64,000 nucleotides of DNA from Perlucidibaca wandonensis (GCF_042677145.1 NZ_JBHTIT010000001.1:1860001-1924000); one strand, 5' to 3'; shown: positions 23,983 through 32,853, counted from the first letter of the stretch. Notes: a model not told the origin generated them from the letters alone. A program made the numbers and translations.

Positions 23983-24360
23983 ATGACCCCAGAAGAAACG
24001 TTCACTAAGTACTTAAAGGCGTTCGAAACCCTCGAACCTTCTAAATTCACTCCCTACTACCATTCTCCATTCATGCTTGTGACACCAGTCGGTGTTTTCA
24101 CTGGTATCAATGAAGAAGCGACCGACGCTATCGTGAGCAAGGTAGTGGCACAGGCGAAGGAGCAGGGTTACTCGCGCTCCGAGATGCCAAATGGTTTCGC
24201 CTGTGAGGCCCTTGCGCCAGATCTAGCATCACTCACTGGAAACATACGTCGATTTAATCAGGCTAATGAACAGATCGCTGAGTTCGGCATTTCCTACCTA
24301 ATGCGAAGAGTAGGCGACGAATGGAAGCTCGTGGTCATGACCATTCATGCACCGAAATGA
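23983..24360 (+). CDS. NTF2-like (SnoaL-type) protein
   Basis: The 125-residue product begins MTPEETFTKYLKAFETLEPSKFTPYYHSPFMLVTPVGVFTG and ends in ISYLMRRVGDEWKLVVMTIHAPK. This start helix, central acidic stretch and W-K-[LV] strand are typical of NTF2/SnoaL alpha+beta cone folds. Members range from isomerases to simple ligand binders, so no reaction can be given. TTGGAGG stands 10 bases before the ATG. It follows the collapsed attC; with no attC behind it, it is either the last cassette or the first resident gene. Confidence 0.72.
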   Translation: MTPEETFTKYLKAFETLEPSKFTPYYHSPFMLVTPVGVFTGINEEATDAIVSKVVAQAKEQGYSRSEMPNGFACEALAPDLASLTGNIRRFNQANEQIAEFGISYLMRRVGDEWKLVVMTIHAPK

Positions 24361-24432
24361 AGGGTTATGAGTTTTAGCTATTCTCTATAGACATAGTAGA
24401 TATGAGAAAACAACAAGGACTCAATTTTCGCT

Positions 24433-24792
24433 ATGAATAAAAAACTTACCTTCGACCAAGTTCGGGCCGAACAGCTGAAATACAACGCCAAGCGAGCTTC
24501 TGGCTATCGAGAGCAGGCGCTGAAGCTCTTTCCCCATATTTGTGGTCGCTGTGCACGAGAGTTCTCTGGCAAGAATCTACCAGAGTTAACCGTGCATCAT
24601 GTCGATCACAACCATGATAACAATCCGCCTGACGGTAGTAATTGGGAACTCTTGTGCCTCTACTGCCACGATGAGGAGCACTCCAAATTCGAAAATCTCG
24701 TGCGTTATGGCAGTAGAAAAGAAAGCGAGAGGGCTCCAGCAACCCATAATCCCTTTGCAGATTTAAAGGAACAAATGGATAAGAAGAAATAG
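24433..24792 (+). CDS. yajD: YajD-type HNH nuclease
   Basis: A 119-residue HNH protein. It matches E. coli YajD along its length from memory: SGYREQALKLFPHICGRCAREFSGKNLPELTVHHVDHNHDN with CxxC and the HH catalytic pair, then DGSNWELLCLYCHDEEHSK with the second CxxC, and the ending NPFADLKEQMDKKK. The physiological substrate of YajD is not established. No attC flanks it, so it is probably an ordinary chromosomal gene bordering the array. Confidence 0.88.
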   Translation: MNKKLTFDQVRAEQLKYNAKRASGYREQALKLFPHICGRCAREFSGKNLPELTVHHVDHNHDNNPPDGSNWELLCLYCHDEEHSKFENLVRYGSRKESERAPATHNPFADLKEQMDKKK

Positions 24793-24827
24793 CGCTGTAG
24801 TACATTCTTATCAGCAATATACAAGTC

Positions 24828-24920
24828 AGTTAACAAGGCCATCATTACAACAGCCTGCTGGCCATTACGGCTGATGATAATAGGCTCATGGTGTCGGTCG
24901 GCTTAACTCAGGCGCTATGT
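24828..24920 (+). other. Possible very degenerate attC
   Basis: AGTTAAC followed by AAGGCC on the left and GGCTTAACTCAGGCGCTATGT on the right recall attC ends (the GGCTTAACTCAAGCGTTAG type). The right core is GCTATGT, not GTTRRRY, and pairing between arms is poor. Reported only as a hint that the array once extended here. Confidence 0.25.
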
Positions 24921-24949
24921 GCCATAGTATTGAGAGTAGGGAGTAGAGA

Positions 24950-25147
24950 ATGGAGTTCTTAGCCGAGAAGATTATTAGATGTCCGTACTGTGATGAGTCT
25001 CTCGATGTGCTCATAGATCCCCAAGAAATTGGTCAACAATATGTTGAGGATTGCCAAGTATGTTGCAAGCCAATCACGTTCCACATAACTTCAGATTCGG
25101 CTGGCAACGTTGTTGTTTCGGTGCACGATGAAAATGACACTTATTAG
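24950..25147 (+). CDS. CPXCG-motif cysteine-rich protein
   Basis: A 65-residue protein with RCPYCDESLDVLID and a second pair in DCQVCCKPITF, matching the small 'CPXCG' family (Cys-rich, probably zinc binding). GGGAG and AGAG precede the start. The role of this family is unknown; it is widespread in Gammaproteobacteria as a resident gene. Confidence 0.82.
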   Translation: MEFLAEKIIRCPYCDESLDVLIDPQEIGQQYVEDCQVCCKPITFHITSDSAGNVVVSVHDENDTY

Positions 25148-25198
25148 TGAGCACATAGCAAGGCGCTGGTGCAGTGGACTCGCTGAGATAGACGGCAG

Positions 25199-26248
25199 AT
25201 GAGAATTCAAAATCTTCTAGGTATAGAGCTTCCAATCATTCAAGCGCCTATGGCGGGTGTGCAAGGCAGTGCGTTAGCAATCGCCGTATCCGGTGCTGGT
25301 GGGCTGGGCTCGCTCCCTTGCGGCATGCTCAGCCTTGAAGCCATGCGCAAGGAGCTGGCGGCTATAAAAGCGCAGACCAACCGCCCCTTCAACGTTAATT
25401 TCTTTTGCCATACACAGCCCGAGCCAAATAGTGAGCAGGAGGCGGCTTGGAGGGCGGCGCTGTCACCTTATTACGAAGAGTATGGGATAGACCTAAGCGC
25501 TATCGCTGGGGGAACCGGACGTTTGCCTTTTAGCGCTGAAGCCGCCGACGTTCTGGCGGAATTTGAGCCTGCCGTTGTCAGTTTCCACTACGGCTTGCCC
25601 GAGCAAGGTTTGTTGGAGCAAGTGCGGAAGTGGGGTGCGAAAATACTATCTACCGCGACAACGGTAGATGAAGCCCGCTGGTTGGAGGCGCAAGGAGTCG
25701 ACGCCATTATCGCGCAAGGTTTAGAGGCTGGTGGCCACCGTGGGACTTTCCTATCGGAAGATCTGAACACACAGCTTGGAACCTTCGCGTTGCTCCCGCA
25801 AATTGTTCAGGCAGTGAATATTCCAGTGATTGCAGCAGGAGGCATCGCCGACGCAAACGGCGTTGCGGCTGCTATGTCCTTAGGTGCTGCAGGAGTGCAA
25901 GTAGGCACGGCTTATATGCTATGCCCAGAAGCCACTACAAGTGCAGTTCACCGAGCTGCCATCAAGAGCGACTCGGCGATATTTACCGCCCTTACCAATG
26001 TGTTCTCTGGGCGACCGGCTCGTGGCATTGTCAATCGCCTGATGAAAGAGCTTGGGCCTATGAGCTCAGTGCCTCCCGCTTTTCCACTGGCCTCGGCTGC
26101 ATTGGCCCCACTGCGTGCGGAAGCTGAGCGCTTGGGGACGGGAGATTTTTCGCCGTTATGGGCAGGCCAAAATGTAAGCGGTTGCAAAGAAGTCCCGGCA
26201 GCTGACCTAACCTTGGAGCTTGCTAAAGGCACTAAAGAGGTGCATTAG
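25199..26248 (+). CDS. Nitronate monooxygenase-like flavin enzyme
   Basis: A TIM-barrel FMN enzyme of 349 residues. It has the start LLGIELPIIQAPMAGV, the FMN-binding AAGGIADANGVAAAMSLGAAGVQVGTAY and the GLEAGGHRG loop whose histidine acts as base in nitronate monooxygenases. Such proteins oxidise nitroalkanes such as propionate-3-nitronate to aldehydes and nitrite; some relatives are NADH:quinone reductases, so the substrate is uncertain. It starts 51 bases after the CPXCG gene and is convergent with cyaY. Confidence 0.88.
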   Translation: MRIQNLLGIELPIIQAPMAGVQGSALAIAVSGAGGLGSLPCGMLSLEAMRKELAAIKAQTNRPFNVNFFCHTQPEPNSEQEAAWRAALSPYYEEYGIDLSAIAGGTGRLPFSAEAADVLAEFEPAVVSFHYGLPEQGLLEQVRKWGAKILSTATTVDEARWLEAQGVDAIIAQGLEAGGHRGTFLSEDLNTQLGTFALLPQIVQAVNIPVIAAGGIADANGVAAAMSLGAAGVQVGTAYMLCPEATTSAVHRAAIKSDSAIFTALTNVFSGRPARGIVNRLMKELGPMSSVPPAFPLASAALAPLRAEAERLGTGDFSPLWAGQNVSGCKEVPAADLTLELAKGTKEVH

Positions 26249-26306
26249 CCAGTTGCTTTAGACAGTGAATGGCAAACTGGTGCTTGAGCAGTGGTAGCAA
26301 GCCATC

Positions 26307-26621
26307 TTAAGTAAAAGAGATCTTCTCGCCACCCTGCTCCACCACCACCCGCGTCAACAGCTCCTGCAAGGTCTCACCTGTAGATTGGCAAAACCACACA
26401 TCATCCTGCCGACCCAAATGAAAACCACCTGACCGCGCCGCCACCCATATCTCGAGCGTTGCCACCTGACGATTAATGATGATCTTGCTGCCGTTTTCCG
26501 CCGTCAGTGTGAGAATGCCCGAGCTCATCTCAAAGTCGAGTTCGGTGTCGGCGTCTTCAACTTGCTGCTCTATGCTTAGTAAAGTGGCTTCGGCAAGGGC
26601 GTTAAATTCTGACTCATTCAT
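26307..26621 (-). CDS. cyaY: Iron-sulfur cluster assembly protein CyaY (frataxin)
   Basis: CyaY binds iron and modulates IscS during Fe-S cluster assembly. The 104-residue frataxin has the acidic first helix (ESEFNALAEATLLSIEQQVED), DFEMSSGILTLTAENGSKIIINRQ and the LEIWVAARSGGFH strand. It is divergent from lptM-lysA, the conserved cyaY/lptM/lysA/dapF neighbourhood of Gammaproteobacteria. Confidence 0.94.
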   Translation of the reverse strand: MNESEFNALAEATLLSIEQQVEDADTELDFEMSSGILTLTAENGSKIIINRQVATLEIWVAARSGGFHLGRQDDVWFCQSTGETLQELLTRVVVEQGGEKISFT

Positions 26622-26708
26622 GGCGATCTCGATGCAATAGGTGGGCTTGGGTAAATGCGTGTGCTACCGCATAATAGCGCACTCTAAATTGGCTACGAGA
26701 TGATTGCC

Positions 26709-26924
26709 ATGATTCGCATCGTGATGTTGCTCGCCGTGAGCCTCGGCGCCGCTCTGCTTAGCGCCTGCGGCCAGAAAGGCCCGCTGTATTTTCCACCGGC
26801 CAATGCCGAGCCTTATAAAGCGCCTGAGCGTAGTGCGCCGCCAGAGTTTCCTGAGCTTGAAAAAAAGCCAGCGTCCAGCGAGCAAACTGATGCGCCAAGT
26901 AGCGACGACCAGCCGGCCTCTTAA
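26709..26924 (+). CDS. lptM: LPS assembly lipoprotein LptM (YifL)
   Basis: LptM is a small outer-membrane lipoprotein that helps LptD reach its native disulfides in the LPS translocon. The signal peptide ends in the lipobox LLSAC and the mature part starts with the family signature CGQKGPLYFPP. GAGA lies 8 bases before the ATG at 26709; an ATG at 26700 is in frame. The tail (ERSAPPEFPELEKKPASSE) is disordered, as usual. Confidence 0.9.
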   Translation: MIRIVMLLAVSLGAALLSACGQKGPLYFPPANAEPYKAPERSAPPEFPELEKKPASSEQTDAPSSDDQPAS

Positions 26925-26947
26925 CTGACTTTATTGTAGGATTTTGC

Positions 26948-28195
26948 ATGACCTCGCTTTCCCTGATCGATGGCACACGCCACCTCGAAGCCATCGCCCT
27001 AGAATGCTTAGCGGAGCGTTTCGGCACGCCGCTGTATGTCTATTCACGCGCTGCGCTCACGGCCAACTACCAAGCCTTCGATGAGGCGTTTGCCGAAGTC
27101 GAGCATCAGGTCTGTTTCGCCGTTAAAGCCAACTCCAATATTGCTGTGCTCAATGTCCTGGCACGCCTTGGCGCGGGCTTCGACATTGTTTCTGGCGGCG
27201 AGCTTGAGCGTGTTATTGCTGCCGGTGGCGAGCCCAGCAAAATCGTGTTCTCCGGCTTGGGTAAAACCGAAGTGGAAATTCAGCGCGCCTTAGAGCTGGG
27301 CATTGCCTGCTTTAATGTTGAGTCCGAAGCTGAGCTTGATCGCATCAATGCGGTTGCTGCGCGCTTGAAAGTGAAGGCGCCGATTAGCCTGCGCGTGAAC
27401 CCCGATGTCGATGCGCAAACGCATCCGTACATCTCTACCGGCTTGAAAGAAAACAAATTTGGTGTGGCCATTGAGCGCGCACCAGAAGTCTATCGCCGCG
27501 CGATTGCACTCGGGCATTTAGACGCCGTTGGCATCGATTGCCATATTGGTTCGCAGCTCACCAGCACAGCGCCATTTTCCGATGCGCTCGATCGCGTGTT
27601 AGCGATGATTGATCAGCTCGCCGACGAAGGCATCACGCTATCGCATATCGATATCGGCGGCGGTTTGGGCGTGCGTTACAAAGATGAGACACCGCCGACA
27701 CCGGCCGAATATGCCGCTGCACTATTGCCGCGCTTAAAAGCTCGCGGCCTGAAGGTGTATATGGAGCCCGGCCGTGCGATTGCTGCCAATGCCGGTGTGC
27801 TGCTAACGCGAGTGGAGTTTGTGAAGCCCACTGAGCATAAGCACTTTGCTATTGTCGATGCCGCCATGAACGACTTGATTCGCCCGGCGCTGTATCAAGC
27901 ATGGATGGATATTGTGCCGGTAACGCCGCGCACGGAAGTCACCAGCCAGCGCTACGATGTCGTTGGTGCTGTCTGTGAGACAGGCGACTTCTTGGGCAAA
28001 GACCGCGATTTAAGCATTACCGCAGGCGATTTGTTGGCCGTAACGGGCGCTGGCGCTTATGGTTTTGTCATGAGCTCGAACTACAACACCCGTGGCCGTG
28101 CTGCTGAAATCATTGTCGATGGTGATCAAGCTTGGCAAGTTCGCCGCCGCGAGACCACCGCCGATCTCTTAGCCCTTGAATCGTTGCTGCCCTAA
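26948..28195 (+). CDS. lysA: Diaminopimelate decarboxylase
   Basis: LysA decarboxylates meso-diaminopimelate to L-lysine, the last step of lysine synthesis. It is a fold-III PLP enzyme: CFAVKANSN carries the PLP lysine, then HIDIGGGLGVRY and GRAIAANAG, and the catalytic cysteine is in VGAVCETGDFLGKDR. The 415-residue length is normal. It lies 23 bases after lptM and upstream of dapF, which makes its substrate. Confidence 0.97.
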   Translation: MTSLSLIDGTRHLEAIALECLAERFGTPLYVYSRAALTANYQAFDEAFAEVEHQVCFAVKANSNIAVLNVLARLGAGFDIVSGGELERVIAAGGEPSKIVFSGLGKTEVEIQRALELGIACFNVESEAELDRINAVAARLKVKAPISLRVNPDVDAQTHPYISTGLKENKFGVAIERAPEVYRRAIALGHLDAVGIDCHIGSQLTSTAPFSDALDRVLAMIDQLADEGITLSHIDIGGGLGVRYKDETPPTPAEYAAALLPRLKARGLKVYMEPGRAIAANAGVLLTRVEFVKPTEHKHFAIVDAAMNDLIRPALYQAWMDIVPVTPRTEVTSQRYDVVGAVCETGDFLGKDRDLSITAGDLLAVTGAGAYGFVMSSNYNTRGRAAEIIVDGDQAWQVRRRETTADLLALESLLP

Positions 28196-28269
28196 CAACA
28201 CAATAGAGCCGTTCGCGAGTCGCTAGGCCATGCAGGCCGCTAGACTCGCCCAAGCTTAGGAGCCCGCAC

Positions 28270-29115
28270 ATGCGTCTGGAATTTACCAAGATGCACGGTC
28301 TCGGCAACGACTTTCTGATGCTGGACTTGGTATCGCAACGCGCCCGTCTCGATGCGCAGCTTATCCGCCGCTTAGCCGACCGCAATACCGGCGTCGGCTT
28401 CGATCAGCTGCTCATTGTTGAGGCGCCAACACGCCCCGATGTTGACTTCCGCTACCGTATTTTCAATGCCGATGGCTCTGAAGTGTCGCAGTGCGGCAAT
28501 GGCGCACGCTGCTTTGCCCGCTTCGTGCGCGACCGCCGCCTCACCCGCAAAGACCAACTCTCGGTGGAAACTGCCAGCGGCGTTATCCAGCTCGACATTA
28601 CCGCCAATGGCTGGGTCACCGTTGATATGGGCGCACCTATACTCGCGCCTGCTGCCATTCCCTTTAAAGCCGATACGGAAGCACTGGACTACGACTTAGT
28701 GCTGCCTGATCGCACGCTGCGCATTGCCGCCGTGAGCATGGGTAACCCGCACTCAGTCTTACGTGTGGAGTCGGTAGCGAATGCGCCCGTGGCCGAGATT
28801 GGGCCATTGATTGAAGCCCACAAAAGCTTCCCAGAGCGCGTCAATGCCGGCTTTATGGAGGTTGTGCATCGCGGCCATATCCGGCTACGTGTGTATGAGC
28901 GTGGCACTGGCGAGACGCAAGCGTGTGGCACTGGAGCTTGCGCTGCCGTGGTCGCTGGCATTCGCTGGGGCTTACTCGACTCCACCGTGCGCGTAAGCCT
29001 GCCCGGTGGCGAGCTGACTATTTCATGGGCTGGTGGCGAGACCTCGGTGATGATGACTGGGCCCACGGCGCGCGTGTTCGATGGCGTACTGCGCATTGGT
29101 GAGGGCACGGCGTGA
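28270..29115 (+). CDS. dapF: Diaminopimelate epimerase
   Basis: DapF interconverts LL- and meso-diaminopimelate without cofactor, for lysine and peptidoglycan. The two catalytic cysteines are in SQCGNGARCF and ETQACGTGACAAVV; the N-terminus FTKMHGLGNDF is canonical. AGGAG stands before the start. Upstream, GCGAGTC/GACTCGC (28215-28249) can form a hairpin. Its stop overlaps the GTG start of the DUF484 gene (GTGA). Confidence 0.97.
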   Translation: MRLEFTKMHGLGNDFLMLDLVSQRARLDAQLIRRLADRNTGVGFDQLLIVEAPTRPDVDFRYRIFNADGSEVSQCGNGARCFARFVRDRRLTRKDQLSVETASGVIQLDITANGWVTVDMGAPILAPAAIPFKADTEALDYDLVLPDRTLRIAAVSMGNPHSVLRVESVANAPVAEIGPLIEAHKSFPERVNAGFMEVVHRGHIRLRVYERGTGETQACGTGACAAVVAGIRWGLLDSTVRVSLPGGELTISWAGGETSVMMTGPTARVFDGVLRIGEGTA

Positions 29116-29813
29116 GCTCGTCATTGAGCACTCGCTTAAATGATGCTGAGGTCGCGGCATGGCTCGCTGAGCATCCTGAGTTTTTCGAGCACCATCCTGA
29201 GCTGCTGGCCACGTTGCATATTCGCCATGAGCACCAAGGCCGCGCAGTGTCTTTGATCGAGCGTCAAGTTACGCAGCTACGCCGCCATAACGATGAACTC
29301 AGCGAGCGCCTGGAAGAAATGATTCAGGCGGCCAGCCATAACGACGCACTGTTTGAGCAACTCAGCAATGTGCTCTTGCGCGTAGTCGGCAGCGCCAGCA
29401 TCGCGCAAATGGGCACGCGCTTATTTAACGAATTACGCGAGCCCTTCCACTGCCAGCAAGTGACCATGTTGCTGCTACAAGAGCAGGCACCAATGCCGTG
29501 GCGTGCGGTATCCGTGAGCGCATTTGATAAACGCCTGCCTGGTCTTTTAGCTGGCCGCCGCGCCTTAGCGGGCAAATGGCGTCGAGATGAGTTTCGCTTC
29601 CTATTTGGTGACGATGGCCTGAACTTAAGCTCGGCAGCCATCATTCCGCTCTGTGCCGGCGAGCAAGTCGTTGGCGTCTTAAACTTAGGCTCAACCGAAG
29701 CCAGCCACTTTCGCTCAAGCATGGATACGATGTTTATCTCGCACTTGGGCGATGTCGTTGGCGAGCTGCTCGGGCGCTTTTTACGCCACCCAAATAGTCC
29801 CGACTTAGCATGA
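29112..29813 (+). CDS. DUF484 family protein
   Basis: The 233-residue protein starts LNDAEVAAWLAEHPEFFEHHPELLATL, the defining start of DUF484. It continues with a coiled segment (LIERQVTQLRRHNDELSERLEEMIQAASHN) and a GAF-like domain. Function is unproven; it always sits between dapF and xerC in Gammaproteobacteria, as here, with 4-base overlaps on both sides. It starts with GTG. Confidence 0.92.
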   Translation: MSSSLSTRLNDAEVAAWLAEHPEFFEHHPELLATLHIRHEHQGRAVSLIERQVTQLRRHNDELSERLEEMIQAASHNDALFEQLSNVLLRVVGSASIAQMGTRLFNELREPFHCQQVTMLLLQEQAPMPWRAVSVSAFDKRLPGLLAGRRALAGKWRRDEFRFLFGDDGLNLSSAAIIPLCAGEQVVGVLNLGSTEASHFRSSMDTMFISHLGDVVGELLGRFLRHPNSPDLA

Positions 29814-30724
29814 GCTTCGCAGAGGATATCGCTGCCTTTTTGAGCTACTTAAGCAGCCAGCGCCTCGCCTCGCCGCACACTACCAAAGCCTACGCGCGCG
29901 ACCTGAATGCCCTTGTTGAGTTTTTTGCCAATCACGGTGTCAGCAACTGGCGCGACTTCACACGGCCGCTGCTAGAAGCGTGGATAGGCGAATGCCGCGA
30001 TCGCGACCTGAGCACGCGCAGCATTGCTCGCCAGCTCTCGGCGGTGCGGCGCTTCTATGATCATCTCTCGCGCACGCAAGAGGTGGGCGAACATCCAACG
30101 CGTGGCTATCAGATGAAGCAACGCGGCGTTGCCCTACCGCAAGTGCTCGATGTTGACCACATTCAGCAACTACTCGATGCCCCGCCTCCTAGTGAGGAAA
30201 AGGCCTTAATTTTGTGGCATCGAGACAAGGCCATGCTTGAGCTTTTTTATTCCTCCGGTCTGCGTTTAGCCGAGCTATCGCAACTCAAACTTAGTGACAT
30301 CGATTTAAGTGCCGGCCTAGTCACCGTAGTCGGCAAAGGTCGAAAGGTGCGCGTGTTGCCGGTGGGGAAAATGGCACGCGAAGCTATCTTGACGTGGTTA
30401 GGTACGCGGCCAAAGTTTGTTCGCGTTGGTACCGAGAGCTGGTTGTTTTTGAGTCAGCGCGGCGACCGCTTAACCGAGCGCAGTATTCAGGCGCGCTTAG
30501 TGCATCAGGCCAAACGCGTTGGCCTCGATAGGCGCTTATATCCGCATTTGTTGAGGCATTCTTTTGCCTCGCATCTGCTAGAGTCCAGCCACGACTTGCG
30601 CGCGGTGCAAGAGCTGCTCGGTCATAGCGATATTCGCGCCACTCAAATCTACACACACCTAGATTTTCAGCACTTGGCGGCGGTCTACGACCAAGCCCAT
30701 CCGCGCGCAAAAACCAAACCCTAA
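29810..30724 (+). CDS. xerC: Site-specific tyrosine recombinase XerC
   Basis: XerC works with XerD at dif to resolve chromosome dimers at cell division. The N-terminal SAM-like core-binding domain (TTKAYARDLNALVEFF) is followed by the catalytic domain with Arg (SSGLRLAELSQL), HLLRHSFASHLLE (His-X-X-Arg), LGHSDIRATQIYTHLDF (His and nucleophile Tyr). 304 residues and the dapF-DUF484-xerC context identify it as the resident XerC. It lacks the extra alpha-helical insert of integron integrases, so it is not IntI. Confidence 0.96.
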   Translation: MSFAEDIAAFLSYLSSQRLASPHTTKAYARDLNALVEFFANHGVSNWRDFTRPLLEAWIGECRDRDLSTRSIARQLSAVRRFYDHLSRTQEVGEHPTRGYQMKQRGVALPQVLDVDHIQQLLDAPPPSEEKALILWHRDKAMLELFYSSGLRLAELSQLKLSDIDLSAGLVTVVGKGRKVRVLPVGKMAREAILTWLGTRPKFVRVGTESWLFLSQRGDRLTERSIQARLVHQAKRVGLDRRLYPHLLRHSFASHLLESSHDLRAVQELLGHSDIRATQIYTHLDFQHLAAVYDQAHPRAKTKP

Positions 30725-30748
30725 AGCGCATATGGCGCGGGAGTACGC

Positions 30749-31447
30749 ATGACCCCGATTCGCCTGATTACCTTCGATCTCGACAACACGCTTTGGGATG
30801 TGGAGCCGGTGATTGTTCGCGCCGATGCCGCCATGCACAACTGGCTTGCACAAGCGCATCCCGAATGGAAAGCGCTCGCACACGCCGACTTTTTAGCGTG
30901 TCGACGCGAGGCATGGGAGCTGCTTGTCGAGCAGCGCCATAATATGACTGCACTGCGTATTACGACGTTAGAAATTGCACTGGCCCAATGCGGCATTAGC
31001 GATGAGCAAGCGCAGCTCTCAGCGCGCGCGGCATTTGCGGTTTTTTATGCTGAACGCAATAACATCACGCTGTTTGATGATGCCATCGAGATGCTGCAAA
31101 CCTTGGCGAATCGTTACGACTTACACGCAATTAGCAATGGCAATGCCGACATTACAAAAATGCCAATTGCGCCGTATTTTCGGGCGAATTTTTCGGCTGA
31201 AAGTGTCGGTGCAGCTAAGCCCGATCCAGCGCCGTTTTTAGCGGCACTGAAATACGCCGGCGTTAGTCCAAGCGGCGCAGTGCATGTTGGCGATCATCCC
31301 GAGCAAGATGTGGCGGCGGCGCAAGCGGTGGGCATGCGCGCGATTTGGTTTAATCCGCAGCGCGCAGCATGGCCATTGGCTGGCAAACCAGATGCCGAAG
31401 TACATGCGTTAGCGGACTTGGCGGAAGCAATTACTTCGCTTAATTAA
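30749..31447 (+). CDS. HAD-family hydrolase (YigB-like)
   Basis: The protein has the HAD nucleophile motif TFDLDNTLWD (DxD at about residues 9-11), the later AISNGN and AAKPDPAPF lysine motif, and HVGDHPEQDVAAAQAVGMRA. E. coli YigB, found next to xerC, dephosphorylates FMN and sugar phosphates; the same position and 232-residue size suggest the same group. GGGAG stands before the ATG. A hairpin with a short T-run follows the gene. Confidence 0.88.
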   Translation: MTPIRLITFDLDNTLWDVEPVIVRADAAMHNWLAQAHPEWKALAHADFLACRREAWELLVEQRHNMTALRITTLEIALAQCGISDEQAQLSARAAFAVFYAERNNITLFDDAIEMLQTLANRYDLHAISNGNADITKMPIAPYFRANFSAESVGAAKPDPAPFLAALKYAGVSPSGAVHVGDHPEQDVAAAQAVGMRAIWFNPQRAAWPLAGKPDAEVHALADLAEAITSLN

Positions 31448-31487
31448 GGCTACACTGATGGTGGCCTACTTGGCCGAAAACTATGTT

Positions 31488-31516
31488 CAATCTAGCGCTC
31501 TGCTAGATTGGCATTT
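31488..31516 (+). terminator. Terminator between the HAD gene and the convergent cation transporter
   Basis: CAATCTAG and CTAGATTG form an 8-bp stem with a 7-base loop, followed by GCATTTT. It would end the plus-strand lptM-to-yigB transcript. Confidence 0.5.
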
Positions 31517-31526
31517 TACTCGCAGG

Positions 31527-32438
31527 CTAGTGCCGCTCGCGCTCAGCCATCGGCGCCATGTGTAACGTGATATCGCACTCTGGCAGTACAGCACGCACCG
31601 CATCTTCGACCTCATCACAGAGCGTATGCGCCTCACCAACACTAAGCTGTCCTGGCACCAATAAGTTGCCATCAACAAAACGTCGACGACCAGACTTTCG
31701 CGTTCGCAGCGCACTAACCTCAGTACCAGTAGGCAATGTTTTTGCTAATGCTTCATCTAGCTTGCGCAACTCATTCGCCGGCAAAGCCTCGTCCATCAGG
31801 CCCGCTAAAGCTGGTGCTAACACACGCAGACCGGTGAGAAATAAATGCACTGAAACTGCTAAGGCTAATATTGGATCTAGCCAGGCCTGCGAAGGCAAAA
31901 GCCAGATCACCGCCAAGCCAGCAACAATAGCTACCGAAGTCCAAACATCAGAAAGTAGGTGCTCGGCATCGGCGCGCAGCACAAGACTATCTTCCTCACG
32001 TGCGACACGAAATAGCTTCCACGCTGTAGCCCCGTTTAGTGCCGAAGCGAGCACGGTGATAAGCAAGCCAAAGCTCATCTGCGTTAATGGTGCTGGACTC
32101 TGTAGACGCCCCCAGGCGGCAGCAGCGATGCCAACAGCAGCCACGATAATTAACAAGCCCTCGGCTGCTGCTGCAAAATACTCTGCTTTATCATGGCCAA
32201 ATGGATGCTCTGCATCTGCTGGCTGCGCGGCGATCGTGAGCACATAAAGCGCAAAGCCGGCAGCAGCGAGATTAACTAATGACTCTAGCGCATCAGACAG
32301 AATGCTTATCGAGCCAGTCAGCGACCACGCCCACGTTTTTAGCGCCATCGTTGCCAAGGCCGTGATGATAGACAGCACGGCCATTTTTTGTAGCCGCGAG
32401 AGTCTTAGTGGCACTTTAGCGTTTACAGAGTGGCTCAC
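31527..32438 (-). CDS. Cation diffusion facilitator (FieF-like)
   Basis: An inner-membrane metal/proton antiporter, exporting Zn, Fe or similar divalent cations. Six membrane helices are visible, with metal-site residues in ISILSDALESLVNL (D..E) and ADAEHLLSDVWTS (HxxxD), and the HPFGHDKAEYFAA loop. A cytosolic C-terminal domain (DGNLLVPGQLSVGEAH) follows. It starts with GTG and overlaps the stop of the upstream sutA-like gene by 4 bases, so both are co-translated. Metal specificity cannot be told from sequence. Confidence 0.9.
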   Translation of the reverse strand: MSHSVNAKVPLRLSRLQKMAVLSIITALATMALKTWAWSLTGSISILSDALESLVNLAAAGFALYVLTIAAQPADAEHPFGHDKAEYFAAAAEGLLIIVAAVGIAAAAWGRLQSPAPLTQMSFGLLITVLASALNGATAWKLFRVAREEDSLVLRADAEHLLSDVWTSVAIVAGLAVIWLLPSQAWLDPILALAVSVHLFLTGLRVLAPALAGLMDEALPANELRKLDEALAKTLPTGTEVSALRTRKSGRRRFVDGNLLVPGQLSVGEAHTLCDEVEDAVRAVLPECDITLHMAPMAERERH

Positions 32439-32692
32439 CCGTGAGCGCCCGAGTCGGCCTCAGGTGGCACTTCGTTTATGCGTCCACCGGATGCTAAAAA
32501 GCGCTCCATTTCGGCCTCTAATTCGCGACGTAGCGATTCTTTTGCCGATGGGCTTAAGCTTTCCGCCTCGCTCACCTCATTGCGTTTGCGCGCAGCGACT
32601 TCGGGGTCTACATCGACCTCGGGCGCCTCAGCGGCATCATTGTCATCGTTAGCTATGTCGTCTTCATCGTAGTCATAATCGTTATCGGCCAT
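32435..32692 (-). CDS. SutA-like RNA polymerase-associated protein
   Basis: An 85-residue, strongly acidic protein: DNDYDYDEDDIANDDNDAAEAPEVDVD at the N-terminus, then a helix (SAKESLRRELEAEMERFLASGGRINEV). Pseudomonas SutA, which binds RNA polymerase and boosts transcription in slow growth, has the same plan: an acidic disordered arm and a helix ending in EEFLxRGGKVQE (from memory). The locus, near amtB-glnK and yifB, agrees. The start at 32692 has AGGTGGAG upstream. Homology is likely but rests on a short helix. Confidence 0.72.
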   Translation of the reverse strand: MADNDYDYDEDDIANDDNDAAEAPEVDVDPEVAARKRNEVSEAESLSPSAKESLRRELEAEMERFLASGGRINEVPPEADSGAHG

Positions 32693-32801
32693 GGCCAGTT
32701 CTCCACCTGCTATACAAGATGTGATGCTGCAACGACTGAAGGCATTTGACCAGTGCTGTTGCGTAAATAATGAGCCATTAATCTTAAAATTTTTCAGCAT
32801 G

Positions 32802-32826
32802 AAAAAAGGGAGCCCGTAGGCTCCCT
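32802..32826 (-). terminator. Rho-independent terminator after amtB
   Basis: Read on the minus strand: GGGAGCC-TACG-GGCTCCC followed by six T. It lies between the amtB stop and the SutA-like gene. Confidence 0.85.
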
Positions 32827-32853
32827 CTTTAATCAACTAAGCGCACTGCAAGC

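Noticed and set aside
29810..30724. Tyrosine recombinase as the integrase of the cassette array
   Set aside because: Gene context (dapF-DUF484-xerC) and length identify resident XerC; the extra helix region typical of IntI is absent, and it is 6 kb from the array.
31558..32247. Plus-strand 229-codon frame opposite the cation transporter
   Set aside because: Ser/Ala/Thr-rich shadow of a well-supported membrane transporter gene on the other strand.
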